Assembly (NCBI RefSeq): GCF_004363725.1 | Contig: NZ_SNZF01000011.1 | Coordinates: 92,492 to 139,734 of the forward strand | Source of the DNA: Aquamicrobium defluvii | Lineage (GTDB): Bacteria; Pseudomonadota; Alphaproteobacteria; Rhizobiales; Rhizobiaceae | DNA length: 47,243 bases | Reading direction: 5' to 3' | Shown here: positions 9,925-19,497 of the stretch, one piece after another | Layout: each line of letters opens with the position of its first letter | Numbering within the stretch: position 1 is the first letter of the stretch | Notes under the pieces: generated by a model | Told to the model about the DNA's origin: nothing | What the model saw: the letters and a program-made list of their open reading frames with translations, nothing else | The model's database searches: none | Program-made: the position numbers and the translations under genes

Positions 9925-9950
9925 AAGCGGCCGCGTCAATGCGGCCGCTT
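9925..9950 (+). terminator. Hairpin between rplO and secY (terminator-like, no T tract)
   Basis: AAGCGGCCGC (9925-9934) pairs perfectly with GCGGCCGCTT (9941-9950) around the 6-base loop GTCAAT, 13 bases after the rplO stop. The following bases GCATCTTGG contain no T run, so efficient intrinsic termination is doubtful. Partial attenuation or an RNA stability role between ribosomal protein genes and secY is possible. Confidence 0.45.
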
Positions 9951-10039
9951 GCATCTTGGCCACGCCGGGCCTATCTCGGGTCTTCGGTGATACGCGCCGC
10001 CCGAAGCGGGCCCCCGCGTCGTCCAGCGGAGAAATTTGC

Positions 10040-11380
10040 ATGGCTTCGGCTGCTGAACAACTGGCATCCAATCTCAATTTTGCGGCCTTTGCCAAGGCCG
10101 AGGATCTCAAGAAGCGCATCTGGTTCACGCTCGGTGCGCTCTTTGTGTATCGACTTGGCACCTATATTCCCCTGCCGGGTATCAACCCCGACGCTTTCGC
10201 GCAGGCTTTCCAGCAGCAGAGCGGCGGCGTGCTCGGCATGTTCAACATGTTTGCCGGCGGTGCCGTGGAGCGCATGGCGATCTTTGCGCTGGGCATCATG
10301 CCCTACATTTCAGCATCGATCATCATGCAGTTGATGACGTCCGTGATTCCCACGCTCGAGGCCCTGAAGAAGGAAGGCGAGCAGGGGCGGAAGATCATCA
10401 ACCAGTACACCCGCTACGGCACTGTGCTTCTCGCTCTGGTGCAGTCGTACGGCATCGCCGTGGGCTTGCAGGGCGGCAACAACATCGTCACCAATCCGGG
10501 CCTTTTCTTCCAGATTTCCACGGTCATCACGCTGACCGGCGGCACCATGTTCCTGATGTGGCTGGGCGAACAGATCACCGCCCGCGGCATCGGCAACGGT
10601 ATCTCCCTGATCATCTTTGCCGGTATCGTCGCCGGCATGCCCGCCGCCATCAGCGGTACTCTGGAACTCAGCCGCACCGGCGCTCTCTCGACGGGTCTTG
10701 TGCTCGCCATCATGGTGCTGGCGGTCGTCGTGATCGCGATCATCGTCTTCGTGGAACGAGCCCAGCGCCGGCTCCTGATCCAGTATCCGAAGCGCCAGGT
10801 TGGCAACCGCATGTTCCAGGGCGATACCTCGCACCTGCCGCTGAAGCTCAACACGGCCGGTGTCATCCCGCCGATCTTCGCGTCCTCGCTGCTGCTGTTG
10901 CCGGCCACGCTTGCAGGCTTCTCGAACACGCAGAACCTGCCGTCCTGGGCGTCGACGATTCTGACCGCGCTTGGTCACGGACAGCCGATCTACATGTTCC
11001 TGTACGGCGCGATGATCGTGTTCTTTGCCTTCTTTTACACCGCCATCGTCTTCAATCCCAAGGATACCGCGGACCAGCTCAAGAAGCATTCCGGCTTCAT
11101 TCCCGGTTACCGCCCGGGTGAACGCACCGCGGAATACATCGACTATGTGCTTACCCGCATCACGGTGATCGGTGCCATCTATCTTGTCGCCATCTGCCTC
11201 TTGCCGGAATATCTGATTGCGGCGACGGGCGTTCCGTTCTACCTCGGCGGCACCTCGCTTCTGATCGTTGTCAGTGTGACGCTTGATACTGTCGCGCAAA
11301 TCCAGGGCCATCTGATCGCGCACCAGTACGAGGGGTTGATCAAGAAGTCGAAGCTGCGTGGAGGAAAGAGGGGACGATGA
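10040..11380 (+). CDS. secY: Protein translocase subunit SecY
   Basis: SecY (446 residues) is the channel of the SecYEG inner-membrane translocase. The start is the ATG at 10040 ([14 protein letters not shown]) with GGAG eight bases upstream; the frame is open from 9956 but lacks family similarity there. About ten membrane segments are evident, and conserved parts include [27 protein letters not shown] and [13 protein letters not shown]. The plug and lateral-gate regions look intact. Its TGA overlaps the adk ATG (ATGA at 11377-11380). Confidence 0.98.
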   Translation: MASAAEQLASNLNFAAFAKAEDLKKRIWFTLGALFVYRLGTYIPLPGINPDAFAQAFQQQSGGVLGMFNMFAGGAVERMAIFALGIMPYISASIIMQLMTSVIPTLEALKKEGEQGRKIINQYTRYGTVLLALVQSYGIAVGLQGGNNIVTNPGLFFQISTVITLTGGTMFLMWLGEQITARGIGNGISLIIFAGIVAGMPAAISGTLELSRTGALSTGLVLAIMVLAVVVIAIIVFVERAQRRLLIQYPKRQVGNRMFQGDTSHLPLKLNTAGVIPPIFASSLLLLPATLAGFSNTQNLPSWASTILTALGHGQPIYMFLYGAMIVFFAFFYTAIVFNPKDTADQLKKHSGFIPGYRPGERTAEYIDYVLTRITVIGAIYLVAICLLPEYLIAATGVPFYLGGTSLLIVVSVTLDTVAQIQGHLIAHQYEGLIKKSKLRGGKRGR

Positions 11381-11967
11381 GGCTTATTCTGCTGGGCCCG
11401 CCGGGGGCGGGCAAGGGGACGCAGGCTCAGAGGCTTGTAAGCAAGTATGGCATCCCGCAGCTTTCCACGGGGGACATGCTGCGTGCCGCCGTTGCCGCGC
11501 AAACGCCGGTCGGCCAGCAGGCCAAGGCTATCATGGATGCGGGCGAGCTCGTTTCCGACGCGATCGTCAATGCGATCGTCGCGGAACGAATCGATCAGCC
11601 GGATTGCGCCCGTGGCTTCATTCTCGATGGCTATCCGCGCACGCTTGCGCAGGCCGATGCGGTCGAGACCATGCTCCGGGAGCGCGGCCTGAAGCTGGAT
11701 GCGGTGATCGAGCTGGTTGTCGATGACAGGGCGCTTGTCGGCCGCATCGTCAAGCGTGCAGAAGAGGCAGCGGCCGCTGGCGAGCCGGTTCGCAAGGACG
11801 ACAATCCCGAGGTTTTCGAGGAGCGTCTGCGCGAATACTACAAGAAAACCGCTCCGCTGATTGGCTACTATCACGCCAAGGGCATGCTCAGGGGCGTTGA
11901 CGGCATGGCTGCGATGGACGAAGTGACGGCCCAGATCGGGGCGCTGCTGCCGGAGACCGTTGGCTGA
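11377..11967 (+). CDS. adk: Adenylate kinase (short-LID form)
   Basis: Adenylate kinase interconverts ATP plus AMP with two ADP. The P-loop [14 protein letters not shown] is at residues 7-20 and the NMP-binding STGDMLRAA region follows. At 196 residues it is shorter than the 214-residue E. coli enzyme: the LID is reduced to a short loop around residues 127-137 ([11 protein letters not shown]) and has no zinc cysteines. It overlaps secY by four bases, with GGAAAGAGGGG upstream, so it is probably co-translated. The adjacency to secY is the ancestral order. Confidence 0.98.
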   Translation: MRLILLGPPGAGKGTQAQRLVSKYGIPQLSTGDMLRAAVAAQTPVGQQAKAIMDAGELVSDAIVNAIVAERIDQPDCARGFILDGYPRTLAQADAVETMLRERGLKLDAVIELVVDDRALVGRIVKRAEEAAAAGEPVRKDDNPEVFEERLREYYKKTAPLIGYYHAKGMLRGVDGMAAMDEVTAQIGALLPETVG

Positions 11968-11984
11968 AACTTCCTGACCTTCAC

Positions 11985-12013
11985 TTGACGGCAGCGGTCA
12001 TGTGGAGTATGGC
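11985..12013 (+). promoter_or_regulatory. Predicted sigma-70-type promoter for rpsM-rpsK-rpoA-rplQ
   Basis: TTGACG (11985-11990) and TATGGC (12008-12013) are separated by 17 bases, a good match to the alphaproteobacterial housekeeping promoter. It lies in the 194-base adk-rpsM gap and leaves a leader of about 140 bases. That leader has a short T-tailed inverted repeat (12025-12055) and GC-rich hairpins near rpsM. Activity is inferred, not shown. Confidence 0.55.
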
Positions 12014-12082
12014 GACCCCTCATTCCCACAAGGCGTGAGGTGGGCGTGCTTTTTTGGCGCGTCTGCTGAATTCTGAGTAAAC

Positions 12083-12143
12083 ACCCGCAGGGGCCGGCCT
12101 CCACCGGACGCGGGTAATTGCAACAGCGCCGGCTATGGCCGGC
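12083..12143 (+). other. Structured leader before rpsM
   Basis: ACCCGC (12083-12088) can pair with GCGGGT (12110-12115), and GCCGGC (12128-12133) with GCCGGC (12138-12143) around a TATG loop. The octamer GGCCGGCC occurs twice (12092-12099 and 12137-12144), so alternative pairings are possible. The second hairpin ends just before the rpsM Shine-Dalgarno GGAGAAC. This could be an autoregulatory leader, but no protein-binding site is recognised. Confidence 0.4.
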
Positions 12144-12161
12144 CCACATGGAGAACTGAAG

Positions 12162-12530
12162 ATGGCTCGTATAGCCGGCGTTAATATCCCGACCAACAAG
12201 CGCGTCGTCATCGCGCTTCAGTACATTCACGGCATCGGCAAGAAGTTTGCCCAGGAAATCGTTGACAAGGTCGGTATCCCGGCTGAGCGTCGCGTCAACC
12301 AGCTCACCGACGCCGAAGTTCTGGCCATCCGTGAGACCATCGACCGCGATTATCAGGTCGAGGGCGACCTGCGCCGCGAAGTTTCGATGAACATCAAGCG
12401 CCTGATGGACCTCGGCTGCTACCGTGGTCTGCGTCATCGCCGCTCGCTACCGGTTCGCGGCCAGCGCACGCACACCAATGCCCGCACCCGCAAGGGTCCG
12501 GCCAAGGCGATTGCCGGCAAGAAGAAGTAA
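12162..12530 (+). CDS. rpsM: 30S ribosomal protein S13
   Basis: S13 (122 residues) lies in the 30S head and contacts the P-site tRNA. The start is the ATG at 12162 ([20 protein letters not shown]) with GGAGAACTGAAG upstream; the nine-residue extension from 12135 is part of the structured leader. The C-terminal [18 protein letters not shown] is the S13 signature. It begins the alpha operon; rpmJ, often found before it, is absent here. Confidence 0.98.
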   Translation: MARIAGVNIPTNKRVVIALQYIHGIGKKFAQEIVDKVGIPAERRVNQLTDAEVLAIRETIDRDYQVEGDLRREVSMNIKRLMDLGCYRGLRHRRSLPVRGQRTHTNARTRKGPAKAIAGKKK

Positions 12531-12650
12531 TTTTTGGAACGTGTGGGCGAGGGCGGCGGCGCTTGGCGCTGTCCTGTAACTTAGCCGCATGGCTCAAAAG
12601 GTGTAGCCGCTGGCATTACGGCGGTGCAGAGATCAACGGAAAGGACAAAA

Positions 12651-13040
12651 ATGGCCAAGGAAGCCGCTCGCGTTCGCCGCCGCGAACGTAAAAACATTTC
12701 GTCGGGTGTCGCTCACGTCAACTCGACCTTCAACAACACCATGATCACCATCTCCGACGCGCAGGGCAATGCTATCGCCTGGTCGTCGGCTGGTGCCCGG
12801 GGCTTCAAGGGCTCGCGCAAGTCGACCCCGTTCGCCGCCCAGATGGCTGCTGAAGACGCCGCGAAGAAGGCGCAGGAGCATGGCATGCGCACGCTCGAGG
12901 TCGAGGTTTGCGGTCCCGGTTCCGGCCGTGAGTCGGCTCTGCGCGCGCTTCAGGCTGCCGGTTTCACCATCACCTCGATCCGTGATGTGACGCCGATCCC
13001 GCACAATGGCTGCCGCCCGCGCAAGAAGCGTCGCGTCTGA
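12651..13040 (+). CDS. rpsK: 30S ribosomal protein S11
   Basis: S11 (129 residues) helps form the mRNA exit site. The start is the ATG at 12651 ([16 protein letters not shown]) with GGAAAGGACAAAA upstream. The block [15 protein letters not shown] [15 protein letters not shown] and the end [17 protein letters not shown] are diagnostic. rpsD, which follows rpsK in E. coli, is missing, as is usual in Alphaproteobacteria; instead a terminator-like hairpin and rpoA follow. Confidence 0.98.
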   Translation: MAKEAARVRRRERKNISSGVAHVNSTFNNTMITISDAQGNAIAWSSAGARGFKGSRKSTPFAAQMAAEDAAKKAQEHGMRTLEVEVCGPGSGRESALRALQAAGFTITSIRDVTPIPHNGCRPRKKRRV

Positions 13041-13061
13041 CATTTCATTTCTCTCCGCTTG

Positions 13062-13080
13062 AGCGCCCACGGGCGCTTTT
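13062..13080 (+). terminator. Intrinsic terminator or attenuator between rpsK and rpoA
   Basis: AGCGCC (13062-13067) pairs with GGCGCT (13072-13077) around CACG, followed directly by TTTT and, after GCGG, a second TTTT. It lies 22 bases past the rpsK stop inside the alpha operon, so it would lower rpoA-rplQ transcription relative to rpsM-rpsK if active. The stem is short, so partial termination is most likely. Confidence 0.55.
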
Positions 13081-13140
13081 GCGGTTTTCCAGGTCGCCCG
13101 CCACGATTGGATGGTGGTGGGGAAACGGAAGGAAGGCAAT

Positions 13141-14151
13141 ATGATCCAGAAAAACTGGCAGGAACTGATCAAGCCGAACAAGGTGGAGTTCTCGTCAAGG
13201 AACAAGACGGTGACCACGCTGGTCGCCGAGCCTCTGGAGCGCGGTTTCGGTCTTACGCTGGGCAACGCCCTGCGCCGTGTTCTGCTGTCGTCGCTGCGCG
13301 GCGCCGCCGTTACGGCTGTCCAGATCGATGGCGTTCTGCATGAGTTCTCGTCGATCGCCGGCGTTCGCGAGGATGTGACCGACATCGTCCTCAACATCAA
13401 GGAAATCGCCATCAAGATGGAAGGCGATGGACCCAAGCGCATGGTCGTTCGCAAGCAGGGCCCGGGTGCGGTGCTCGCCGGCGACATCCAGACTGTGGGC
13501 GACGTCGAGATTCTGAACCCCGACCATGTCATCTGCACCCTCGACGAGGGCGCCGAGATTCGCATGGAGTTCACTGTCGACACCGGCAAGGGCTATGTGC
13601 CTGCCGAGCGTAACCGCGCCGAGGATGCCCCGATCGGTCTCATTCCGGTCGACAGCCTCTACTCTCCGGTCAAGAAGGTCTCCTACAAGGTCGAGAACAC
13701 CCGCCACGGCGAGGAGCTCGACAAGGACAAGCTGACCATGACCATCGAAACCGATGGGTCGGTTACCGGCGAGGACGCGGTGGCTTTCGCTGCCCGCATC
13801 CTGCAGGACCAGCTTGCCCTGTTCGTCAACTTCGAGGAGCCGCAGAAGGAAGCCGCCGCCGAGCAGGTGACGGAACTCGCCTTCAACCCGGCGCTTCTGA
13901 AGAAGGTGGACGAGCTGGAGCTTTCGGTCCGTTCGGCCAATTGCCTTAAGAACGACAACATCGTCTACATCGGCGACCTTATCCAGAAGACCGAGGCGGA
14001 AATGCTCCGCACTCCGAACTTCGGCCGCAAGTCGCTGAACGAGATCAAGGAAGTTCTGGCTTCCATGGGTCTGCACCTCGGCATGGAGGTTCAGGACTGG
14101 CCGCCGGAGAACATCGAAGATCTCGCCAAGCGTTACGAAGACCAGTACTGA
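13141..14151 (+). CDS. rpoA: RNA polymerase alpha subunit
   Basis: The alpha subunit (336 residues) dimerises to nucleate RNA polymerase assembly and contacts promoter UP elements and activators. The start is the ATG at 13141 ([14 protein letters not shown]), with GGAAGGCAAT upstream; the earlier ATG at 13111 would add ten non-conserved residues. The N-terminal domain carries [20 protein letters not shown]. The C-terminal domain is complete, with [11 protein letters not shown] (DNA-contacting arginine) and the [12 protein letters not shown] helix. Confidence 0.98.
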   Translation: MIQKNWQELIKPNKVEFSSRNKTVTTLVAEPLERGFGLTLGNALRRVLLSSLRGAAVTAVQIDGVLHEFSSIAGVREDVTDIVLNIKEIAIKMEGDGPKRMVVRKQGPGAVLAGDIQTVGDVEILNPDHVICTLDEGAEIRMEFTVDTGKGYVPAERNRAEDAPIGLIPVDSLYSPVKKVSYKVENTRHGEELDKDKLTMTIETDGSVTGEDAVAFAARILQDQLALFVNFEEPQKEAAAEQVTELAFNPALLKKVDELELSVRSANCLKNDNIVYIGDLIQKTEAEMLRTPNFGRKSLNEIKEVLASMGLHLGMEVQDWPPENIEDLAKRYEDQY

Positions 14152-14162
14152 GCCTGAATAGA

Positions 14163-14231
14163 GCATGGTACCAAGGACCGGGTCGCCCGGTCCGACGGCC
14201 ATGCGGAAAACCATCGGAGGCCGTGGCCTCC
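14163..14231 (+). other. Two strong hairpins in the rpoA-rplQ spacer
   Basis: The first structure has an outer stem GCATGG (14163-14168) with CCATGC (14199-14204) and an inner stem GGACCGGG (14175-14182) with CCCGGTCC (14186-14193). The second pairs GGAGGCC (14216-14222) with GGCCTCC (14225-14231). Neither is followed by a T run. Together they fill most of the 105-base spacer and end 25 bases before rplQ, suggesting RNA processing or translational control. Confidence 0.6.
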
Positions 14232-14256
14232 TGAACATCTGAAGAAGGAAAGAGCC

Positions 14257-14685
14257 ATGCGCCACGGTTTCAAAGGCCGTCGTTTCTCCCGCAGCGCGAG
14301 CCACCGCAAGGCGATGTTCGCCAACCTCGCAGTCTCGCTCATCGAGCATGAGCAGATCGTGACCACCCTGCCGAAGGCGAAGGACCTGCGCCCGATCGTC
14401 GAGAAGCTCGTCACCCTCGGCAAGCGCGGCGACCTGCATGCCCGCCGTCAGGTGATCGCGCAGATCGGCAACGAGGACGTTGTGAAGCGCCTGTTCGACA
14501 CCATTGCCCCGCGCTACGCCACCCGCAACGGCGGCTATCTGCGTATCATGAAGGCGGGCTTCCGCCGTGGCGACAACGCCCCGCTGGCAGTCATCGAGTT
14601 TGTCGATCGCGACACCTCGGCCAAGGGCGCTGGCGACCGCGCCCGCCTCGAGGCCGAAGGCGTCGAAGAGGCTGAAGCAGCCTGA
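14257..14685 (+). CDS. rplQ: 50S ribosomal protein L17
   Basis: L17 (142 residues) sits near the tunnel exit. The start [20 protein letters not shown] and the following [20 protein letters not shown] are diagnostic. An Ala/Glu-rich tail ([10 protein letters not shown]) ends the protein. AAGGAAAGAGCC precedes the ATG. It is the last gene of the cluster, with a strong terminator 24 bases beyond its stop. Confidence 0.98.
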   Translation: MRHGFKGRRFSRSASHRKAMFANLAVSLIEHEQIVTTLPKAKDLRPIVEKLVTLGKRGDLHARRQVIAQIGNEDVVKRLFDTIAPRYATRNGGYLRIMKAGFRRGDNAPLAVIEFVDRDTSAKGAGDRARLEAEGVEEAEAA

Positions 14686-14709
14686 TCCTTCGGACAGGAC
14701 GTTGCATCG

Positions 14710-14742
14710 AAAAGGCCGGGAGATCGCTCTCCCGGCCTTTTT
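14710..14742. terminator. Strong bidirectional terminator between rplQ and msrQ
   Basis: A 14-bp perfect stem (AAAAGGCCGGGAGA at 14710-14723 with TCTCCCGGCCTTTT at 14728-14741) has a TCGC loop and ends in a run of five T. On the minus strand the same hairpin also ends in T bases. It separates the convergent rplQ and msrQ and can stop transcription from both sides. Confidence 0.92.
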
Positions 14743-14746
14743 GCTT

Positions 14747-15400
14747 TCAGATCTGGTCCGGCGTGACGCGTTGTCCGCCGGCCCCCGCGCGCTTGCGGCG
14801 CATGAACAGGGGGCGTAGCGGCCGCCACGCCAGAAGCAGGGCGATGCAGGCGATGTAGAACCACTGCTGTGCCCCGACCACCTTGACCGACATCGCGTAG
14901 TGCAGCGCGCCGGCCGCGGCTATGACATAGACCAGCCGGTGCAGCTTGCCCCAGCGCCTGCCCAGCTTGCGGATCGACCACCTGTTCGACGTCAGTGCCA
15001 GCGGTATCAGCATGGCCAACCCGGCCATTCCGATGGTGATGAAGGGACGCCGGGCGATGTCTTCGAGGATGGCCGCGAAATTCAGATACTGGTCGAGCAC
15101 CATATAGGCCGTGAAGTGCATCAGCACATACCAGAAGGCGAGCAGGCCAAGTGCGCGCCGATAGCGCAGGGCATTGATGCCGAAAAGGTCGCGCAACGGC
15201 GTAATCGCGAGTGTCGCGATGAGGAAGCGCAGCGCCCACAGGCCCAGAAGATGCTCGAATTCCTTGACCGGATTGCCCGGCAACCGCCCGGTAGCTCCCA
15301 GCCAGAAGCCCCACGTGGCAGGAATAAGGCCCACGGCATAAAGCGCCCATACGGAAACCCTGCGCAAGCGCTGCGGCAACGCTGCCTGAAGCTGGGCCAT
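14747..15400 (-). CDS. msrQ: MsrQ, haem-binding membrane subunit of the MsrPQ methionine sulfoxide reductase
   Basis: MsrQ (formerly YedZ) passes electrons through haem from the respiratory or flavin pool to periplasmic MsrP. This 217-residue protein has about six membrane segments and ferric-reductase-like features, such as RRALGLLAFWYVLMHFTAYM and GKLHRLVYVIAAAGALHYAMS with haem-ligand-type histidines. Its ATG overlaps the msrP stop by one base (TGATG), so the pair is surely co-expressed. A basic C-terminal tail (MRRKRAGAGGQR) faces the cytoplasm. Confidence 0.93.
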   Translation of the reverse strand: MAQLQAALPQRLRRVSVWALYAVGLIPATWGFWLGATGRLPGNPVKEFEHLLGLWALRFLIATLAITPLRDLFGINALRYRRALGLLAFWYVLMHFTAYMVLDQYLNFAAILEDIARRPFITIGMAGLAMLIPLALTSNRWSIRKLGRRWGKLHRLVYVIAAAGALHYAMSVKVVGAQQWFYIACIALLLAWRPLRPLFMRRKRAGAGGQRVTPDQI

Positions 15401-16341
15401 CAGAAGTTGGCCTTCAGGTCCATGCCGGCATAGATGCCTGAAACTTCCTGCTCATAGCCGTTGAAGGGCAGGGTAGGCCGCCGGTTCGCGCCGAAAAAAC
15501 CGCCTTCGCCGATGCGGGTTTCGCTGGCCTGGCTCCATCGCGGATGGTCGACCTCCGGATTGACGTTGGCATAGAAGCCATACTCGTTCGGGGCTGTCAT
15601 ATTCCATGTGGCTGGCGGCTGCCTTTCGGTGAGCGTGATGCGCACGATCGACTTGATGCCCTTGAAGCCGTATTTCCATGGCACCACCAGCCGCACCGGT
15701 GCGCCATTCTGGTTCGGCAGTGTCTTGCCGTACAGGCCGAGCGCCAGAATCGTGAGCGGATGACGCGCCTCGTCCAGCCGCAGGCCCTCCACATAGGGCC
15801 AGTCGAGCGGCTGGAAGAAACCGCTCTGGCCGGGCATTTCCTCTGGCCGAACGACGGTTTCGAACGCGACATATTTAGCCGAGCCGAGCGGCTCGACCGT
15901 GTCGAGGAGAGCGGCCAGCGGAAAGCCGGTCCAGGGAATCACCATCGACCACGCCTCGACACAGCGCATGCGGTAGATGCGTTCCTCCAGCGGAAACGAA
16001 AGAAGCTCCTCCAGCCCGAATTCACGAGGCTTCGAGACCAGCCCGTCGACCTTGACGGTCCAGGGGGTGGGTTTGAATTTGCCGGATCGAGCCTTCGGGT
16101 CGCCTTTGCCGAGACCGAATTCGTAGAAATTGTTGTAGGAGGTCGCATCGCTTTCCGGCGTCAGCTTCTCATCGGTGGATAACGGGCTTTCCGTGGATTG
16201 GAGCGGCCGGGCCAGCGATCGTGAAGAGGCCCCGAAAGCCAGCAGTCCCGCAGCGCCGGCAAGGAAATGCCGCCGGTTGAGAAATATGGATTCAGGTGTG
16301 ATTTCCGATGCGGGGATCGAAGGAGGGCGGTAGGCGGGCAT
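15400..16341 (-). CDS. msrP: MsrP, periplasmic molybdopterin methionine sulfoxide reductase catalytic subunit
   Basis: MsrP repairs oxidised methionines in periplasmic proteins using a molybdopterin cofactor. The product from the ATG at 16341 is 313 residues. A Tat signal is visible as [19 protein letters not shown], with the twin arginines at residues 23-24. [17 protein letters not shown] carries the predicted molybdenum-ligand Cys127. I chose 16341 because AAGG lies eight bases before it; a second ATG six bases upstream is possible, and the frame is open much further back without family similarity. It is coupled to msrQ and diverges from the HtrA gene. Confidence 0.93.
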   Translation of the reverse strand: MPAYRPPSIPASEITPESIFLNRRHFLAGAAGLLAFGASSRSLARPLQSTESPLSTDEKLTPESDATSYNNFYEFGLGKGDPKARSGKFKPTPWTVKVDGLVSKPREFGLEELLSFPLEERIYRMRCVEAWSMVIPWTGFPLAALLDTVEPLGSAKYVAFETVVRPEEMPGQSGFFQPLDWPYVEGLRLDEARHPLTILALGLYGKTLPNQNGAPVRLVVPWKYGFKGIKSIVRITLTERQPPATWNMTAPNEYGFYANVNPEVDHPRWSQASETRIGEGGFFGANRRPTLPFNGYEQEVSGIYAGMDLKANF

Positions 16342-16608
16342 GGCCATTGCCTTGCTGGCGTTGTTGCAACATCGACTATATAACCTTCGTTCCGTGCTGT
16401 TTCGACCGTCATGAAGAAAAGGGCCGACCACATTTTCGTGTCCTGCTTCACGTCCGGACGAAAGGGCAGCCCAAAACCGGTTGAACGGGGCTGCATTCCT
16501 GAAATCTTTTTCACCGTCTTGAAGCGGTCGAAAAATCGGGCTTTGTAAGCCTTTCATTTTGCACAATCGTCACGACAATACGCGGCAACTATGCCGGAGG
16601 ATTCGTTC

Positions 16609-18096
16609 ATGGCTGCCAAGCGCCTCTCCATTGCCTTTGTCGGAGCCCTGTCGCTGCTTCTTGCGACGCCTTTTGCGTCGCAGGCTGTTTCTCAGGAGAA
16701 GAAGGAGTCGCCCGGCCTGTCCGAGGTGTTGACGGATCTGCTTCAGGGGGCCGGCAGTGACGACACGACCGCCGGTCCCGATCGCCGGGTGCCGTTCGGC
16801 CGCGAGGAAGTGCAGCTTTCCTATGCGCCGCTCGTCAGGCAGACCGCGCCCGCCGTGGTCAACGTCTATGCGTCCCAGACTGCGCGGGTGCGCTCGCCTT
16901 TCGATGGCGATCCGTTCTTCGAGCAATTTTTCGGCCGTTCCATGCCGCGTTCGCAGTCTTCCCTGGGGTCCGGCGTTCTGGTTGACGAAGCTGGCTTTAT
17001 CGTCACGAACTTCCACGTCATCAAGGATGCGGACGAGGTCAAGGTGGCCATGTCCGACGGACGCGAATTCTCCAGCAAGGTCCTTATGAAGGACGAGTCG
17101 CTCGACCTTGCCGTGCTCAAGATCGAATCCGACAAGCCTTTCCCCACCATTGCCATCGGCGATTCCGACGCCCTGCAGGTGGGCGACCTCGTGCTGGCCA
17201 TCGGCAATCCCTTCGGTGTCGGCCAGACCACCACCTCCGGCATCGTCTCGGCGCTGGCGCGCAGCCATATCGGCATTTCCGACTCCGGATTCTTCATCCA
17301 GACGGATGCTGCCATCAATCCGGGCAATTCCGGCGGCGGATTGATCAACATGGGTGGCCAGCTCGTTGGCATCAACACGGCGATCTACAGCCGCAGCGGC
17401 GGCTCGATCGGCATCGGATTCGCCATTCCCTCCAATATGGTGCGCGCTTTCGTGGAGGCTGCAAAGACCGGTCGCGACTTCTTCGAGCGCCCCTATATCG
17501 GCGCAACCTTCGACGTGATCACGCCGCAGATCGCCGAGTCGCTCGGCATGGAAACGCCCTATGGCGCGCTGGTATCGGCGGTCGAAGCCGGCGGACCCTC
17601 CGAGCAGGCCGGCCTGAAGCCCGGCGACGTGGTGCTGACTTTCAACGGCGCGCGCATCGAGGGCGTTGACGCCCTGGGCTACCGCCTGGCGACGCAGCCC
17701 ATCGGCACGCAGGCCGAACTTGGGGTGTTGAGCAAGGGCGAGGAGAAGAAGGTGGATATTGCTCTCGTGCGCGCACCGGAAGGCGCTTCGGTCACGCAGG
17801 TCCAGTTGCGCGGGCGCAGCCCGTTCGCAGGTGCGAAAGTGGCCGATCTGTCGCCGCGTCTGGCACAGCGCCTTGGCATGAGCGCCGACACAAAGGGTGT
17901 GGCGGTCGTGGAGGTGGAGCGCAACTCGCCCGCCGGCGGGTTTGGTCTCCTTCCCGGCGACATCGTGCGCGAGGTCAACGGCCAGACGATAGACAGTGCC
18001 CGCAAGCTGTCTGACGCATCGCAGCAGAATGCGCGCTGGTGGCGTTTCACCATAGAGCGCGATGGCCAGTTGATGCGTCAGGTTCTGCGTTACTGA
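16609..18096 (+). CDS. DegP/HtrA (Do) family periplasmic serine protease
   Basis: Do-family proteases degrade or chaperone misfolded envelope proteins. The start is the ATG at 16609, with GGAGG eight bases upstream; an ATG at 16591 overlaps that Shine-Dalgarno and is less likely. The product is 495 residues, with a Sec signal peptide over about residues 1-26 (cleavage near ASQA). The catalytic triad is His136 (TNFHVIKD), Asp167 (DLAVLKI) and Ser241 (NPGNSGGGL). Two PDZ domains follow at about 285-380 and 395-490. A CTTGAA element at 16518 might be a stress-type -35 box. The choice among DegP, DegQ and MucD names is not settled. Confidence 0.93.
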   Translation: MAAKRLSIAFVGALSLLLATPFASQAVSQEKKESPGLSEVLTDLLQGAGSDDTTAGPDRRVPFGREEVQLSYAPLVRQTAPAVVNVYASQTARVRSPFDGDPFFEQFFGRSMPRSQSSLGSGVLVDEAGFIVTNFHVIKDADEVKVAMSDGREFSSKVLMKDESLDLAVLKIESDKPFPTIAIGDSDALQVGDLVLAIGNPFGVGQTTTSGIVSALARSHIGISDSGFFIQTDAAINPGNSGGGLINMGGQLVGINTAIYSRSGGSIGIGFAIPSNMVRAFVEAAKTGRDFFERPYIGATFDVITPQIAESLGMETPYGALVSAVEAGGPSEQAGLKPGDVVLTFNGARIEGVDALGYRLATQPIGTQAELGVLSKGEEKKVDIALVRAPEGASVTQVQLRGRSPFAGAKVADLSPRLAQRLGMSADTKGVAVVEVERNSPAGGFGLLPGDIVREVNGQTIDSARKLSDASQQNARWWRFTIERDGQLMRQVLRY

Positions 18097-18106
18097 GTTC
18101 GCAGGC

Positions 18107-19414
18107 ATGACGGACCTTTTCAGTTCCGGCAAGCCGGAAGGAGGGCCGGTCGGCCAGCCGCTCGCCGACCGGTTGCGGCCGAAGAGTCTTTCCGAGGTTG
18201 TCGGGCAGGAGCATCTGACCGGGCCCGACGGGGCGCTGACGCGCATGATCCGGTCCGGCTCGCTCGGCTCCATGATCTTCTGGGGGCCGCCAGGGACGGG
18301 AAAGACCACGGTGGCGCGGCTGCTGGCTGGCGAAACCAGCCTCGCGTTCGAGCAGATTTCGGCGATCTTCACCGGTGTCGCGGACCTCAAGAAGGTCTTC
18401 GAGACCGCCCGCCTGCGCCGTGCCAACGGTCGCCAGACCTTGCTGTTCGTGGACGAGATCCACCGTTTCAACCGGGCCCAGCAGGACAGCTTCCTGCCGG
18501 TGATGGAGGATGGCACCGTCATTCTCGTCGGCGCCACCACCGAAAACCCGTCCTTCGAGCTGAACGCGGCGCTGCTCTCCCGCGCCCGCGTGCTGACCTT
18601 CCGTTCCCTCGACGAGGAAAGCATAGCAAAGCTTCTGGCGCGTGCCGAGGAAGCCGAAGGCAAGCCCCTGCCGCTCGACGAGGAGGCGAGGGCGTCGCTT
18701 ATACGCATGGCGGATGGCGACGGCCGCGCTTCGCTCACGCTGTCCGAGGAAGTATGGCGCGCGGCGGGGCCGGGTGAAGTGTTCGATGCCGGGGGCCTGC
18801 TTGCCGTGGTGCAGCGGCGCGCGCCGATCTACGACAAGGGGCAGGACGGCCACTACAATCTGATTTCGGCTCTGCACAAATCCGTGCGCGGTTCCGATCC
18901 GGACGCGGCGCTCTATTACCTTGCGCGCATGTTCGACGCGGGCGAGGACCCGCTTTATCTCGGCCGTCGGCTGGTGCGCATGGCGGTGGAAGACATCGGC
19001 CTTGCCGATCCGCAGGCGCTCGTCGTCGCCAATGCCGCCAAGGATGCCTACGATTATCTCGGCTCGCCCGAAGGCGAACTGGCCTTTGCGCAGGCCTGCG
19101 TCTACCTCGCCACGGCGCCGAAGTCGAACGCCGTCTACACCGCCTTCAAGGGGGCTATGCGGGCGGCGAAGGAACATGGCTCGCTGCTGCCGCCCAAGCA
19201 CATCCTCAATGCGCCGACCAGGCTGATGAAGGAAGAAAGCTACGGTGCCGGCTATCGCTACGATCACGACGAGCCGGATGCCTTTTCCGGACAGGATTAC
19301 TTCCCGGAGAAGATGGGCCGGCAGACATTCTACGATCCGCCAGAGCGCGGTTTTGAGCGCGAAATCAGGAAGCGCCTTGAATATTGGGCCAAGCTGCGCA
19401 AGGAACGCGGCTGA
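18107..19414 (+). CDS. rarA: RarA/MgsA replication-associated AAA+ ATPase
   Basis: RarA is a clamp-loader-like AAA+ ATPase acting at stalled replication forks. The product is 435 residues, close to the family norm. Walker A GPPGTGKTT is at residues 60-68 and Walker B LLFVDEIHRF at 112-121. ATTENPSFELNAALLSRARV carries sensor 1 and the arginine finger, and the C-terminal tetramerisation domain has VRGSDPDAALYYLARM. It begins ten bases after the protease gene, so the two are probably transcribed together. Confidence 0.95.
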   Translation: MTDLFSSGKPEGGPVGQPLADRLRPKSLSEVVGQEHLTGPDGALTRMIRSGSLGSMIFWGPPGTGKTTVARLLAGETSLAFEQISAIFTGVADLKKVFETARLRRANGRQTLLFVDEIHRFNRAQQDSFLPVMEDGTVILVGATTENPSFELNAALLSRARVLTFRSLDEESIAKLLARAEEAEGKPLPLDEEARASLIRMADGDGRASLTLSEEVWRAAGPGEVFDAGGLLAVVQRRAPIYDKGQDGHYNLISALHKSVRGSDPDAALYYLARMFDAGEDPLYLGRRLVRMAVEDIGLADPQALVVANAAKDAYDYLGSPEGELAFAQACVYLATAPKSNAVYTAFKGAMRAAKEHGSLLPPKHILNAPTRLMKEESYGAGYRYDHDEPDAFSGQDYFPEKMGRQTFYDPPERGFEREIRKRLEYWAKLRKERG

Positions 19415-19497
19415 CACAGGAATTTTCCCGTGCGGCGCACGGCTCGCAATGGCGGGCGCTTGGTGCTATCTGGCGGCCGGGATCAATGGACAGGCTC

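Noticed and set aside
11968..12161. Possible rpmJ (L36) or rpsD within the alpha region
   Set aside because: I looked in the adk-rpsM and rpsK-rpoA gaps for the short basic L36 and for S4 and found neither; both are commonly located elsewhere in Alphaproteobacteria.
16366..16392. EcfG-like stress promoter before msrP (GGAAC on the minus strand)
   Set aside because: The -35-like GGAAC is present, but the -10 side reads TGTT instead of the expected CGTT; a single partial match is too weak.
16342..16566. Longer N-terminus of MsrP from the upstream open frame
   Set aside because: The added 75 residues lie before the Tat signal, which must be near the N-terminus for export.
16570..18738. Minus-strand open frame of about 720 codons opposite the HtrA protease and rarA
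   Set aside because: It spans two genes with obvious catalytic motifs on the plus strand and shows no family features of its own.
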